A DNA stretch of 64,000 nucleotides from Bacteroidia bacterium (GTDB taxonomy: Bacteria > Bacteroidota > Bacteroidia > Flavobacteriales > Flavobacteriaceae). The translations under genes were made by a program, and so were the position numbers. Shown here in pieces: positions 35,169 through 43,951 of the stretch (position 1 is its first letter; every line of letters starts with the position of its first letter). The stretch lies in NCBI GenBank assembly GCA_030429955.1, contig JAUIGO010000004.1:34643-98642 (forward strand), written 5' to 3'. Under the pieces are notes generated by a model. It ran no database searches. It saw nothing but the letters and a program-made list of their open reading frames with translations, and was not told where the DNA came from.

Positions 35169-35576
35169 TTAATGTTTTCTGTCTTCAATACCAAAATTGG
35201 ATTTGTACCAAATTTTTTCATGAAGATAATATAATATGAGTTTAGTAGCAACTTCAAAAAAACCAATCTTAAGTCCAATAATTGCATTGCCTGTTACTAA
35301 ATAACCTATTATTATTGTGTCTAAAGTACCTACTAGTCTCCAAGTAATAGTTTTGTAAATATGCCTTTTATTAGCATTGGTTACTGTTGTATTATACCAA
35401 AATCGTTCATGAAAATAATAAAGCACCATTTTGGTAAGCATTTCTATAGCTCCAATTTTTACTCCAAATATAGGATTCCCTGAAATAATCCAAGATAAAA
35501 TCATGGTATCTATAGTACCAACCAATCTCCACGTAATGGCTTTTGCTACATGCCTCTTATGTGAATTGTCTTTCAT
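35169..35576 (-). CDS. DUF2061 protein, two tandem repeats
   Basis: This 135-residue membrane protein is made of two DUF2061 units. KRHVAKAITWRLVGTIDT...FHERFWYN is followed by KRHIYKTITWRLVGTLDT...LHEKIWYK, and each unit has two hydrophobic helices. The ATG at 35576 overlaps the cysQ stop as ATGA; a longer start at 35597 is possible but would overlap more. DUF2061 often sits beside cys genes in Bacteroidota, so a role in sulfate handling or transport is inferred from context only. Confidence 0.85.
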   Translation of the reverse strand: MKDNSHKRHVAKAITWRLVGTIDTMILSWIISGNPIFGVKIGAIEMLTKMVLYYFHERFWYNTTVTNANKRHIYKTITWRLVGTLDTIIIGYLVTGNAIIGLKIGFFEVATKLILYYLHEKIWYKSNFGIEDRKH

Positions 35577-36370
35577 TTTATAGATACTATAAACCAAGGG
35601 TTTAAAAGGTTTTCTTTGTTGTATAACAATGGTTGGCTGGTTTCTTGGGATATTACTTCAATATCAACAGCATTGCAAATTGCTTGCCCTGCTGCTGTAT
35701 CCCATTCCATCGTTGGGGCAAACCTAGGATAAACATCAGCTAAGCCTTCTGCAATTAAGCAAAATTTTAATGAGCTTCCTTTTGAGACAATTTCGGTTTT
35801 TTTTCCTTTAGTTTTCAAAGATTTTATGAACTCTAAAGTATCACTGTTCATATGAGATCGGCTTCCTACAACACGAACTAAATTTGAGTCTGTTTTATTT
35901 GGGTGTAATGAATTTGCTTTTTTCAAAACGATATTAATAGATGTGTTGTGCATTTCTAATTCTGCTTTGAACGCTTGTTTTTTATTTACATCTGCAAAAT
36001 ATAAATCTTTTGTCGCAGGTGCGTAAATAACTCCAAGTTGTGGAACACCATTTTTTACTAAGGCTATGTTTACTGTAAACTCTCCGTTCCGCTTAATAAA
36101 TTCTTTGGTGCCATCAACTGGATCTACAACCCAACAAGTTGTCCATTGATTCCTTTTTTGGAAATCAGTTTGCTTATTTTCTTCACTTATAATTGGAAAT
36201 TCCGTTTTCTCCAAATATGAATTAATAATGGTGTTTGCACGTTTGTCTGCTTCGGTTAAAGGTGATTTGTCATCTTTAATTTCAACTTCAAATGCAGTGT
36301 TATATACATCCATTATGGCTTTTCCTGCTTCTAAAGATGCCTCAATTGCTATTTGTAAGTACTTATCCAT
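35573..36370 (-). CDS. cysQ: 3'(2'),5'-bisphosphate nucleotidase
   Basis: CysQ removes the 3'-phosphate from PAP, the by-product of PAPS-using reactions, and can act on PAPS. The 265-residue protein is of the inositol-monophosphatase fold with ISEE, the metal motif DPVDGTKEFI and the late WDTAAGQAI. It lies directly before DUF2061 and overlaps rfbD by 8 nt. Confidence 0.93.
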   Translation of the reverse strand: MDKYLQIAIEASLEAGKAIMDVYNTAFEVEIKDDKSPLTEADKRANTIINSYLEKTEFPIISEENKQTDFQKRNQWTTCWVVDPVDGTKEFIKRNGEFTVNIALVKNGVPQLGVIYAPATKDLYFADVNKKQAFKAELEMHNTSINIVLKKANSLHPNKTDSNLVRVVGSRSHMNSDTLEFIKSLKTKGKKTEIVSKGSSLKFCLIAEGLADVYPRFAPTMEWDTAAGQAICNAVDIEVISQETSQPLLYNKENLLNPWFIVSIK

Positions 36371-37223
36371 TTAAATTTTTTATCGCTATTTCCAAACTAT
36401 CTTTCCAATGTGGAATGGAAATATTGAATGTGTTTTTAATTTTGGTTTTGTCTAACACACTAAATTTTGGTCTTTTTGCAAGTGTTGGATAGTTTGATGC
36501 TGTTATAGGTTTAACTTTAATTGAGGCTTTACATATTTTAAAAATTTCTGAGGCAAAGTCATACCAGCTTGTTTCGCCTTGATTGCTATAGTTGTAAATT
36601 CCGTATTTCTTGGCGTCTAATTTTATAATGTTTAGAATAATATTAGCCAAATCCCTAGCATATGTTGGAGTTCCTATTTGGTCTGAAACCACATTGATTT
36701 CCCTTTTTGTCTCTGCAAGTTTAAGCATTGTTTTTAGGAAATTACTTCCATATTCAGAATAAAGCCAAGATGTTCTTATTATAAAGTACTCGTTTAAAAT
36801 GCTTTGTAGCTCTTTTTCTCCTTTTAGTTTTGATAATCCATAAACATTGATTGAGTTGGGCTCATCTTTTTCTGTATAGGCTTTGGATGACTTTCCATCA
36901 AACACAAAGTCAGTTGAAACGTGAATTAATTTTGTGTTGTAATCACGGCATGCTAAAGCAATGTTTTTTATTCCTAATTGATTTATTTTAAAGGCTTTTT
37001 CCGTCTCTGTTTCAGCTTTTTCTACGTTTGTATATGCTGCACAATTGATGCACCAATCAAACTTATTGCTTTTAAAAACATCACTAACTTGGTTTGGATT
37101 GGCAATATCTAATTCAGAGGAATTTTTAAAGCTTATATTGAAGTTTAAAAAATTTGGTTCTAAATCTTTTATACACTTAGCTAGTTGTCCATTGGCTCCT
37201 GTGACTAAGATTTTTGTTTTCAT
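36363..37223 (-). CDS. rfbD: dTDP-4-dehydrorhamnose reductase
   Basis: The last step of dTDP-L-rhamnose synthesis. The 286-residue extended SDR has the Rossmann motif GANGQLAKCI, HVSTDFVFDG, the catalytic YGLSKLKGE and SWLYSEYG. Its 3' end overlaps cysQ by 8 nt and its start overlaps rfbC by 4 nt. Confidence 0.93.
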   Translation of the reverse strand: MKTKILVTGANGQLAKCIKDLEPNFLNFNISFKNSSELDIANPNQVSDVFKSNKFDWCINCAAYTNVEKAETETEKAFKINQLGIKNIALACRDYNTKLIHVSTDFVFDGKSSKAYTEKDEPNSINVYGLSKLKGEKELQSILNEYFIIRTSWLYSEYGSNFLKTMLKLAETKREINVVSDQIGTPTYARDLANIILNIIKLDAKKYGIYNYSNQGETSWYDFASEIFKICKASIKVKPITASNYPTLAKRPKFSVLDKTKIKNTFNISIPHWKDSLEIAIKNLNG

Positions 37224-37765
37224 GAGAAAAATGTGTCAAAATCTGGTAATTCTTTGTCTTTATCAGATAAAATAACCTTAGAATTATCAATATTCCAATC
37301 GATATTTAAAGTTTTATCATTATAAACAATGCCTTTTTCGGCATTTTTATTATAGTAGTTATCACATTTATAATTTATAATTGTGTTATTTTCTAGGGAA
37401 AGAAATCCATGAGCGAATCCTCGAGGAATGAATAATTGTTGGTGGTTTTTATCATCTAAAATTATAGAAAAATATTGCCCAAAAGTTTTAGAGTTTTTTC
37501 TAAGGTCAACACATACATCAAGTATGCTTCCTTTTACAGTTCTCACTAATTTAGCTTGTTCAAATTCTCCTGTTTGGAAATGCAGCCCTCTCAACACTCC
37601 TTTTGAGGATAGAGATTGATTGTCTTGAACAAAATCAATTGAAATTCCTGCTAACGATTCAAATTTTTCTTTATTAAAGCTTTCAAAAAAATACCCTCTT
37701 TTATCATTAAATACTTTTGGGGAAATAACAAAACAGCCTTTTAGGTAAGTTTCTTTGGCTTCCAT
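37220..37765 (-). CDS. rfbC: dTDP-4-dehydrorhamnose 3,5-epimerase
   Basis: The 181-residue cupin epimerase has FVQDNQSLSSKGVLRGLHFQ, with the catalytic His in LRGLH, plus FIPRGFAHGFLSL. The ATG at 37765 (MEAKETYLKG) begins one base after the rfbA stop. A longer frame to 37795 would run into rfbA and adds unconserved residues. Confidence 0.93.
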   Translation of the reverse strand: MEAKETYLKGCFVISPKVFNDKRGYFFESFNKEKFESLAGISIDFVQDNQSLSSKGVLRGLHFQTGEFEQAKLVRTVKGSILDVCVDLRKNSKTFGQYFSIILDDKNHQQLFIPRGFAHGFLSLENNTIINYKCDNYYNKNAEKGIVYNDKTLNIDWNIDNSKVILSDKDKELPDFDTFFS

Positions 37766-37766
37766 A

Positions 37767-38624
37767 TTATTGTATTTGTTGAAGATATTCGCCATAACCG
37801 CTTTTAAGTAGTGGTTTTGCTAATTCCAGAAGTTGTGCTTTACTGATGAAGCCCATTTTATAGGCTGTTTCTTCGATGCATCCAATTTTTTGACCTTGGC
37901 GCTCCTCAATAACCTGAACAAACTGTGAGGCCTGCATTAGGGAATTAAATGTTCCCGTATCTAACCAGGCTGTTCCTTTGTCTAAAATTTGAACGCTTAA
38001 AGTTCCTTTATCTAGATATACTTTGTTTACATCTGTAATTTCAAGTTCTCCTCTTTGGCTTGGTTTAATGTTTTTAGCAATTTCAACTACTGAGTTATCA
38101 TAAAAGTAAATACCTGGAACGGCATAATTTGATTTTGGCTGATTTGGTTTTTCTTCAATTGAAATTACTTTATTATTGTTATCAAACTCAACAACACCAT
38201 AACGCTTTGGGTCTTGTACATGATAAGCAAAAATTACGCCTCCTTCAGGATCATTTGTAGCTTTAAGGGTTTGATCTAGCCCAGAACCATAAAAAATATT
38301 GTCTCCTAAAATCAGTGCTACTTTTTCTTGTCCAATAAACTGCTCACCAATTATAAATGCTTCAGCCAAACCTTTTGGTTCTTCTTGCACTGCATATTCA
38401 AAAACACAACCATATTCGTTCCCATCTCCTAAAAGCTCTTTGAATTTTGTTGTGTCTTTTGGTGTTGATATTATTAATATTTCTTTTATTCCAGCAGACA
38501 TTAATGTGGTTAAAGGATAATATATCATTGGCTTATCGTAAATAGGCATCAATTGTTTACTCACAACTTTTGTGAGTGGATATAATCTTGTGCCTGAGCC
38601 GCCTGCTAGAATTATTCCTTTCAT
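37767..38624 (-). CDS. rfbA: Glucose-1-phosphate thymidylyltransferase
   Basis: The enzyme makes dTDP-glucose from dTTP and glucose-1-phosphate, the first committed step to dTDP-rhamnose. The 285-residue protein has the nucleotidyltransferase motif [36 protein letters not shown] and EEKPNQPKS. Length is normal. It abuts rfbB without a gap. Confidence 0.95.
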   Translation of the reverse strand: MKGIILAGGSGTRLYPLTKVVSKQLMPIYDKPMIYYPLTTLMSAGIKEILIISTPKDTTKFKELLGDGNEYGCVFEYAVQEEPKGLAEAFIIGEQFIGQEKVALILGDNIFYGSGLDQTLKATNDPEGGVIFAYHVQDPKRYGVVEFDNNNKVISIEEKPNQPKSNYAVPGIYFYDNSVVEIAKNIKPSQRGELEITDVNKVYLDKGTLSVQILDKGTAWLDTGTFNSLMQASQFVQVIEERQGQKIGCIEETAYKMGFISKAQLLELAKPLLKSGYGEYLQQIQ

Positions 38625-39632
38625 TTAAGAATTATATTTTTTAAGATACCAATTTACGGTTTTTTTGATTCCTGATTCAAAATTTTCAGCTGCTTTCCAG
38701 CCTAGTTCATTTTCTATTTTAGTTGCGTCAATAGCGTATCTGAAATCGTGTCCAAGTCTATCTTTTACAAAAGAAATTTGATTTTTGTAGGACTCATTTT
38801 TAGGTTTTATTTCGTCTAAAATTTCACAGATTTTGTTTGCAATATATAAATTATTGCGTTCGTTATTTCCTCCAATGTTATACGTTTCTCCTGTGGTTCC
38901 TTTTTGGTAAGCCAAATCAATTCCTTTGCAATGATCTTCTACATATAACCAATCACGAATATTTTTACCATCACCATAAATCGGTATTTTCTCCCCAGAA
39001 AGTGCTTTTCTAACGATGGTTGGTATTAACTTTTCGTCATGCTGTTTTGGGCCATAATTATTTGAACAGTTGGTAGTAACAACGTTCATTCCGTAAGTAT
39101 GGAAATAGCTTCTTACCAAAAAATCTGATGATGCTTTTGATGCACTGTAAGGACTATTTGGTGCGTAAGGTGTGTTTTCGGTAAATAATCCTGAATCACC
39201 TAAACTGCCATAAACCTCATCTGTAGATATGTGTAAAAACCTATTTTTTTTGCATTGGTTTTTAGGCTGATTTGCTTGTTCCATCCAATTGGACTTTGCA
39301 ACATCCAATAGATTGAAGGTGCCAACAATATTGGTGTTAATAAACTCAGCGGGATTTTCAATAGAATTGTCTACGTGTGATTCGGCAGCAAAGTGAATAA
39401 CTCCATTAAAATTATAAGTTTTAAACAATTCTTCAATAAGATTTCTATTGCAAATATCTCCTTTTACAAACGTGTAGTTTTTATTACTAGAAACCTCATC
39501 TAAATTAGAAAGCTCACCTGCATAAGTGAGCTTGTCTAAGTTTACAACCTTGTCGTTTTGATACTTATTTAAATAATATGAAATAAAGTTAGAGCCTATA
39601 AAACCAGCTCCACCTGTAATTAATATAGTCAT
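38625..39632 (-). CDS. rfbB: dTDP-glucose 4,6-dehydratase
   Basis: The 335-residue NAD-dependent SDR has GGAGFIGSNF, HFAAESHVDNSI, STDEVYG, the catalytic YSASKASSD and the NCSNNYGP motif. It makes dTDP-4-keto-6-deoxyglucose. It follows the Wzz-like gene by 3 nt and adjoins rfbA directly. Confidence 0.95.
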   Translation of the reverse strand: MTILITGGAGFIGSNFISYYLNKYQNDKVVNLDKLTYAGELSNLDEVSSNKNYTFVKGDICNRNLIEELFKTYNFNGVIHFAAESHVDNSIENPAEFINTNIVGTFNLLDVAKSNWMEQANQPKNQCKKNRFLHISTDEVYGSLGDSGLFTENTPYAPNSPYSASKASSDFLVRSYFHTYGMNVVTTNCSNNYGPKQHDEKLIPTIVRKALSGEKIPIYGDGKNIRDWLYVEDHCKGIDLAYQKGTTGETYNIGGNNERNNLYIANKICEILDEIKPKNESYKNQISFVKDRLGHDFRYAIDATKIENELGWKAAENFESGIKKTVNWYLKKYNS

Positions 39633-39635
39633 TAT

Positions 39636-40712
39636 TTAGACTTTGTTTTTATATTTTTCTAAAAATTTAATAAATCTTAAAAATAATAAGAATGAAAATA
39701 ATAAGAATGAAAATAAAATAGCAAAAAACACTCTTGGACTAAAAGATTTACCTAAAAATTTTATTGAAGAATCAATAAAACCTCTATTAGGTGTGTTAGA
39801 TAAAATTTCAACAATAAATTCTTTGTTTTCTTTTTCCCTTTCTATAGTTACTAATTCTCTTCTTAATTCTATGTCGCTTTTGTATAAGTCAAATTCTTTT
39901 GTGTTGTTTTTGTCATCACCTCCTTCAATTGTAATACTAGTTTGAGAGCCTTTTTGAGTTTCGAGGGACTTTTCTAGAACTCTTTTATAGACTTTTTGCA
40001 AAGAATCAGATTCAGATAATGCTCTCTCTATAGCTAGTTTTCTGTTTTCTAATTGTCTTATATCTTTTTCTTGTTCTCTCTTAAAGAATGTATTTGAATT
40101 CAAGCTCTTTACTATTGCATTAAAAACTTTGTCAAAATTTTCATTGGTTTTAGAATTAACTGTTAACTGTTGCATTTCATAAATATACTCCTTAACATTT
40201 TCTAAATAATCTTTGTAATCAATTGTGGAGACTAATGTAGAATCTAATCTTTTGGTATATTTATTAAATTCAATAAGTCTTTGGTTTTCACTAATCAATG
40301 CTTCAACTTCAAAATTAATTATAGAGTTAACGTAGGATGTGTCAATAGATAATTCTTGAGCAAGTGTGACATAATCTTTTTGAGACAACAACCCATTATA
40401 ATAATTAATAGTGTTATAAAGATTTTCTCCTGTACTATAGTTTTGTCTAATAAGTACAGAGGATTTAAACCCTGGAGCAGATTTCTTTTCTTTAAAAAAG
40501 CCATAAGCAAAACCTAATATCCCAGCAATTAACAGTAAAACAACATGTTTTTTCACAAAGAATACACACCATACGAATGCTAAAAACAACTTGTAAAACA
40601 AATTCCCTATAAACTTGAAGAATCTATCAAACATGTTTCCAATTAATTTAAATAATTGGCCTAAATCAACTTCTTCTGAAGTATTTTGAGGGTTATTAAT
40701 TTCTTTACTCAT
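39636..40712 (-). CDS. Wzz-like polysaccharide chain-length protein
   Basis: This 358-residue protein has a cytoplasmic N-terminus and a first membrane helix (VVLLLIAGILGFAYGFF, about 58-75). A large periplasmic domain rich in charged coiled coil (about 150-300) follows, then a second helix near the C-terminus (FFAILFSFLLFSFLLFLRF). This two-helix layout is that of Wzz co-polymerases, which set chain length. No tyrosine-kinase domain is fused. It lies just before rfbB. A distinct helix-coil membrane protein is possible, as sequence signatures are weak. Confidence 0.72.
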   Translation of the reverse strand: MSKEINNPQNTSEEVDLGQLFKLIGNMFDRFFKFIGNLFYKLFLAFVWCVFFVKKHVVLLLIAGILGFAYGFFKEKKSAPGFKSSVLIRQNYSTGENLYNTINYYNGLLSQKDYVTLAQELSIDTSYVNSIINFEVEALISENQRLIEFNKYTKRLDSTLVSTIDYKDYLENVKEYIYEMQQLTVNSKTNENFDKVFNAIVKSLNSNTFFKREQEKDIRQLENRKLAIERALSESDSLQKVYKRVLEKSLETQKGSQTSITIEGGDDKNNTKEFDLYKSDIELRRELVTIEREKENKEFIVEILSNTPNRGFIDSSIKFLGKSFSPRVFFAILFSFLLFSFLLFLRFIKFLEKYKNKV

Positions 40713-40720
40713 TATACAAT

Positions 40721-42406
40721 TTAATTAAGTATTTGTTCTAAAATTTTTCTTGTTATTAAATAAGTGGGTCTTACTCCGCTAGTACCTAAACCTCCCGAAG
40801 CTAATGTGCTTCCTGTTTCTAGAGGGTTGTCACTGGCATAATAAGCATACCTTACTTTTACATCTTTATTTATACTGTTTCTCACTTTAGAGGCTGCTTG
40901 AATCGCTTTTTGATAATGAGCGCCTTCCATTTCAAGTCCTATCACGTTCCATGTTGAATCATGGAAAAACTTTAGGATTTCTTTATTTTGCAGTGATGTA
41001 CCCAAAACAGTGACCATAGAGCCTTCATAAATTTTGACACCTTGTCCTTCTAATTGTTCTTTTTTAAGCTCATTTTCAAAAGGATAATTATCTGCTGTGC
41101 CTTCAAAAATATGTGCTGAAGGTATCATGATGTCTCCTTTTCCTCCTTCTAAAATACCTGCTTTTCCCATAATTGAGATTGACTGGATATTTAAATGCGT
41201 TTTTGATCCTTTATTCCCAAAAGGCTTTAAAAACTCATCAATTGTTTCATAGGCTTGTTCGCCAAAAGCATAATCCATGACAAAAATAACTGGATTTTCT
41301 GAATCTTTGCCCTTTTTTGTAATTTTTAAGTCAGAAGCTTTAAAGTCAATTTTAGCGGTGTCAAAAATCTGGACGTCAATATTTGTTCCTGAAGTGTCTG
41401 GAATAAATATCATTCCTTCTTGAGTGGCTAATTTTGTTACTTTATCTCTTAAAGTAATATTGGCGTTATTACTTAAAGCTTCATAAACTTCAAAAATATC
41501 TTTTTTTGCTGCAAATGCTTTTAACGCTTTTGGCGCATGCAATGTATTCATCACACTATGAAGATTCGCGCTTATGATATGTATTGGTCGTTCCAATAAA
41601 TCTCTTTTTTTGAGTTCTTCTTTAATATTATTTGACCATATTTCGCCATGAATGTGGTGGCCTAATCGTTCTCTTAAAACTGGGCTAAAAGTAACTGTTC
41701 TCTTATTGTTATTTATAGTTTCTTCTATTGCTAATTTACCAAGCCAATAAATGATTTGCAATAATCTTTCCGGTTGATTTTTTGTTGCAAACTTTGGATA
41801 CATAGTGGTAAGTTCTTCAAATGTACGTCCCAAAATATTTGCTGTATGTGTAACAGCTATTTCGCGTTCTTTGAAGCTAAGTTCTGTTTTAGATAAAACT
41901 GCTTTTTCTAATTTTTCCCAATCTCTTATGGTGTCTCCCTTATCGTTTATTAAAACACGTTTACTTATTTTATGGGATTCAATAAATAGAAAGGTTAAAT
42001 GTGTTAGAATATCATAAATTTCAGATCTTCCTCTTGTTATTTCAATATTAATTTGTTCTTCATCTATTCTGTAACAATTTCGTCGACGCTTTGGCGGAAT
42101 AATAACCTCAAAATGTGAGTTTCCATAGCCTTCATCACTGGTGAGATTTATAAATCGACATTCTTCTATGCCCTGAGGCAATCTGTCTATAACATAAAGC
42201 AATCCGTCAAGTTCTGCTTTTTCTTCTGCAATGGATCCATAGATTTCTGGTCTTAATAACAACAATGTCTCTCTAAGGGTTTCGCCAGAAATTCCCATTG
42301 GTTTATAAAACCCTCTGTTAAATAAATGTCGCATGGTTATATACATGCGCTCAATTGCACTTGAGCTTTCCTGGGCTCTTGTTCTTCCTTTGTTTTTTTT
42401 ACTCAT
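40721..42406 (-). CDS. Conserved Bacteroidota protein, probable DUF6909, nucleosidase-like C-terminus
   Basis: This 561-residue soluble protein has no signal peptide. The N-terminal half is helical. The C-terminal half has VIFVMDYAFGEQAYE, SIMGKAGILEGGKGDIMIPS and VIGLEMEGAHYQKAIQ, then YYASDNPLETG, resembling the MEGAA-and-SD ends of MTA/SAH nucleosidases and phosphorylases. I recall this family as DUF6909 but am not certain. It heads the rfb-cys run, 8 nt before the Wzz-like gene, with a -7 box upstream. Function unknown; a role in the polysaccharide locus may be only positional. Confidence 0.6.
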   Translation of the reverse strand: MSKKNKGRTRAQESSSAIERMYITMRHLFNRGFYKPMGISGETLRETLLLLRPEIYGSIAEEKAELDGLLYVIDRLPQGIEECRFINLTSDEGYGNSHFEVIIPPKRRRNCYRIDEEQINIEITRGRSEIYDILTHLTFLFIESHKISKRVLINDKGDTIRDWEKLEKAVLSKTELSFKEREIAVTHTANILGRTFEELTTMYPKFATKNQPERLLQIIYWLGKLAIEETINNNKRTVTFSPVLRERLGHHIHGEIWSNNIKEELKKRDLLERPIHIISANLHSVMNTLHAPKALKAFAAKKDIFEVYEALSNNANITLRDKVTKLATQEGMIFIPDTSGTNIDVQIFDTAKIDFKASDLKITKKGKDSENPVIFVMDYAFGEQAYETIDEFLKPFGNKGSKTHLNIQSISIMGKAGILEGGKGDIMIPSAHIFEGTADNYPFENELKKEQLEGQGVKIYEGSMVTVLGTSLQNKEILKFFHDSTWNVIGLEMEGAHYQKAIQAASKVRNSINKDVKVRYAYYASDNPLETGSTLASGGLGTSGVRPTYLITRKILEQILN

Positions 42407-42423
42407 TTATATTATTTAACCTG

Positions 42424-42431
42424 CAAATATA
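42424..42431 (-). promoter_or_regulatory. -7 box for the DUF6909-to-cysN run (TATATTTG)
   Basis: The minus strand reads TATATTTGC, an exact -7 match 17 nt before the ATG at 42406. It touches the last codons of the GH3-like gene. The TTG -33 element is not obvious. Confidence 0.5.
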
Positions 42432-42433
42432 GG

Positions 42434-43951
42434 TTAATTCGCTTTAATATACTTTGATAAAATATCAGCAATTTTTCTGTCATTTGCCAATCTTGGTATT
42501 TTGTTTTGACCTCCTAATTTACCTATTGTGCTCATATATTTATTAAACCCATCTTTTTCAACTACTGAAATTTTTAATGGTTGTAATACCTTCCCTTTTA
42601 TAAGGTCAAAATAATAACTGTTTTGTCCTTGCATGGATTTATCTATAAATGTTTCTATCTCATGAATGTTCTCAGGTTTTGTTTCAAACTCGATAAACCA
42701 TTCGTGGTAGGGAAGCCCATTTGTTGGATTTAACTTTGGAGCAACTGTAAATTCAGTCATATTTACATTGAATTGTTTTGTGGCTTCTTGCATAGCTTGT
42801 TCCACTTCTTTACCAATAACATGCTCGCCAAAAGCTGAAATGAAGTGTTTAATTCTTCCTGTGACAATGATTCGGTGAGGCTTTAGAGAAGTGAACTCTA
42901 CTGTATCTCCAACATTATAAGCCCAAAGTCCTGCGTTTGTTGAGATAATCATCACATAGTTTAAGCCTAATTCAACATCTTTTATGGTAATTCTTTTTGG
43001 ATTTTCATTAAAAAACTCATCAGTTTTAACAAACTCATAAAAAATGCCTGAATTAAGCAATAATAACATTCCTTTTTCGTGTTGCTTATCCTGAAACGCA
43101 AAAAATCCTTCACTTGCAGGATACAGTTCTATGCTATCAACTTTTCGTCCTATAAGTTTTTCGAATTTGGTTCTGTAAGGTTCGAAGTTGACGCCTCCGT
43201 ATATAAAGAGGTTGAAGTTTTTAAAGACTTCACCTATGGGCTTTCCTGTTCGTTGATATATTTTTTCAAAATACATTTGCACCCAAGATGGAATTCCACT
43301 GATAATGGTCATATTTTCATCTATGGTTTCATCAACTACCCTGTTCACCTTAGTTTCCCAGTCTTCGATGCAATTGGTTTCCCAGCTTGGTAAACGGTTT
43401 TTTTGAAGATATTTTGGGACAAAGTGTGCCACAATTCCCGATAAGCGTCCTAGTTGAATGCCATTTTGCTCTTTTAAAACTGGACTTCCTTGTAAAAAAA
43501 TCATTTTTCCGTTTACAAAACTTGTATTTCCTGTCTCAACCACGTATAGTAGTATGGCGTTTCGAGCAGCTTCTACATGGTAAGGCATGCTTTGCTTTGT
43601 AATTGGAATGTATTTTACTCCTGATGTGGTTCCTGATGTTTTTGCAAAATAAATTGGCTTTCCTTTCCAAAGAATGTCTTTTTCGCCAGCCACAACACGA
43701 TCTACATAAGGTTTTAGCGCTTCGTAATCTCTTATTGGCACACGTTTTACAAAATCTGTGTGTGAATTAATACTAACAAAATCATGGTCTTTACCAAAAG
43801 CTGTTGCAACACCATCGCTAATTAGATTCTGAAAAACTTTGTCTTGAGTTTCTATAGGCTTTGAAATCCATTTTTTCATTTTCCTATTAACTTGCTTTGC
43901 AAAAGGCTTTGCCAATAAGGCTTTTAAAGATGTTATTTCTGGTAGCTTCAT
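42434..43951 (-). CDS. GH3-family acyl-acid-amido synthetase-like protein
   Basis: This 505-residue protein is of the GH3 auxin-responsive family, adenylate-forming enzymes that join acids to amino groups. It carries FAKTSGTTSGVKYIPIT (phosphate loop, residues about 108-124), IELYPASEGFFAFQ, YVMIISTNAGLWAYNVGDTV and VTGRIKHFISAFGEHVIGKE. Bacterial substrates are mostly unknown. It lies directly after the M23 peptidase with no gap, a recurrent flavobacterial pair. Confidence 0.85.
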   Translation of the reverse strand: MKLPEITSLKALLAKPFAKQVNRKMKKWISKPIETQDKVFQNLISDGVATAFGKDHDFVSINSHTDFVKRVPIRDYEALKPYVDRVVAGEKDILWKGKPIYFAKTSGTTSGVKYIPITKQSMPYHVEAARNAILLYVVETGNTSFVNGKMIFLQGSPVLKEQNGIQLGRLSGIVAHFVPKYLQKNRLPSWETNCIEDWETKVNRVVDETIDENMTIISGIPSWVQMYFEKIYQRTGKPIGEVFKNFNLFIYGGVNFEPYRTKFEKLIGRKVDSIELYPASEGFFAFQDKQHEKGMLLLLNSGIFYEFVKTDEFFNENPKRITIKDVELGLNYVMIISTNAGLWAYNVGDTVEFTSLKPHRIIVTGRIKHFISAFGEHVIGKEVEQAMQEATKQFNVNMTEFTVAPKLNPTNGLPYHEWFIEFETKPENIHEIETFIDKSMQGQNSYYFDLIKGKVLQPLKISVVEKDGFNKYMSTIGKLGGQNKIPRLANDRKIADILSKYIKAN

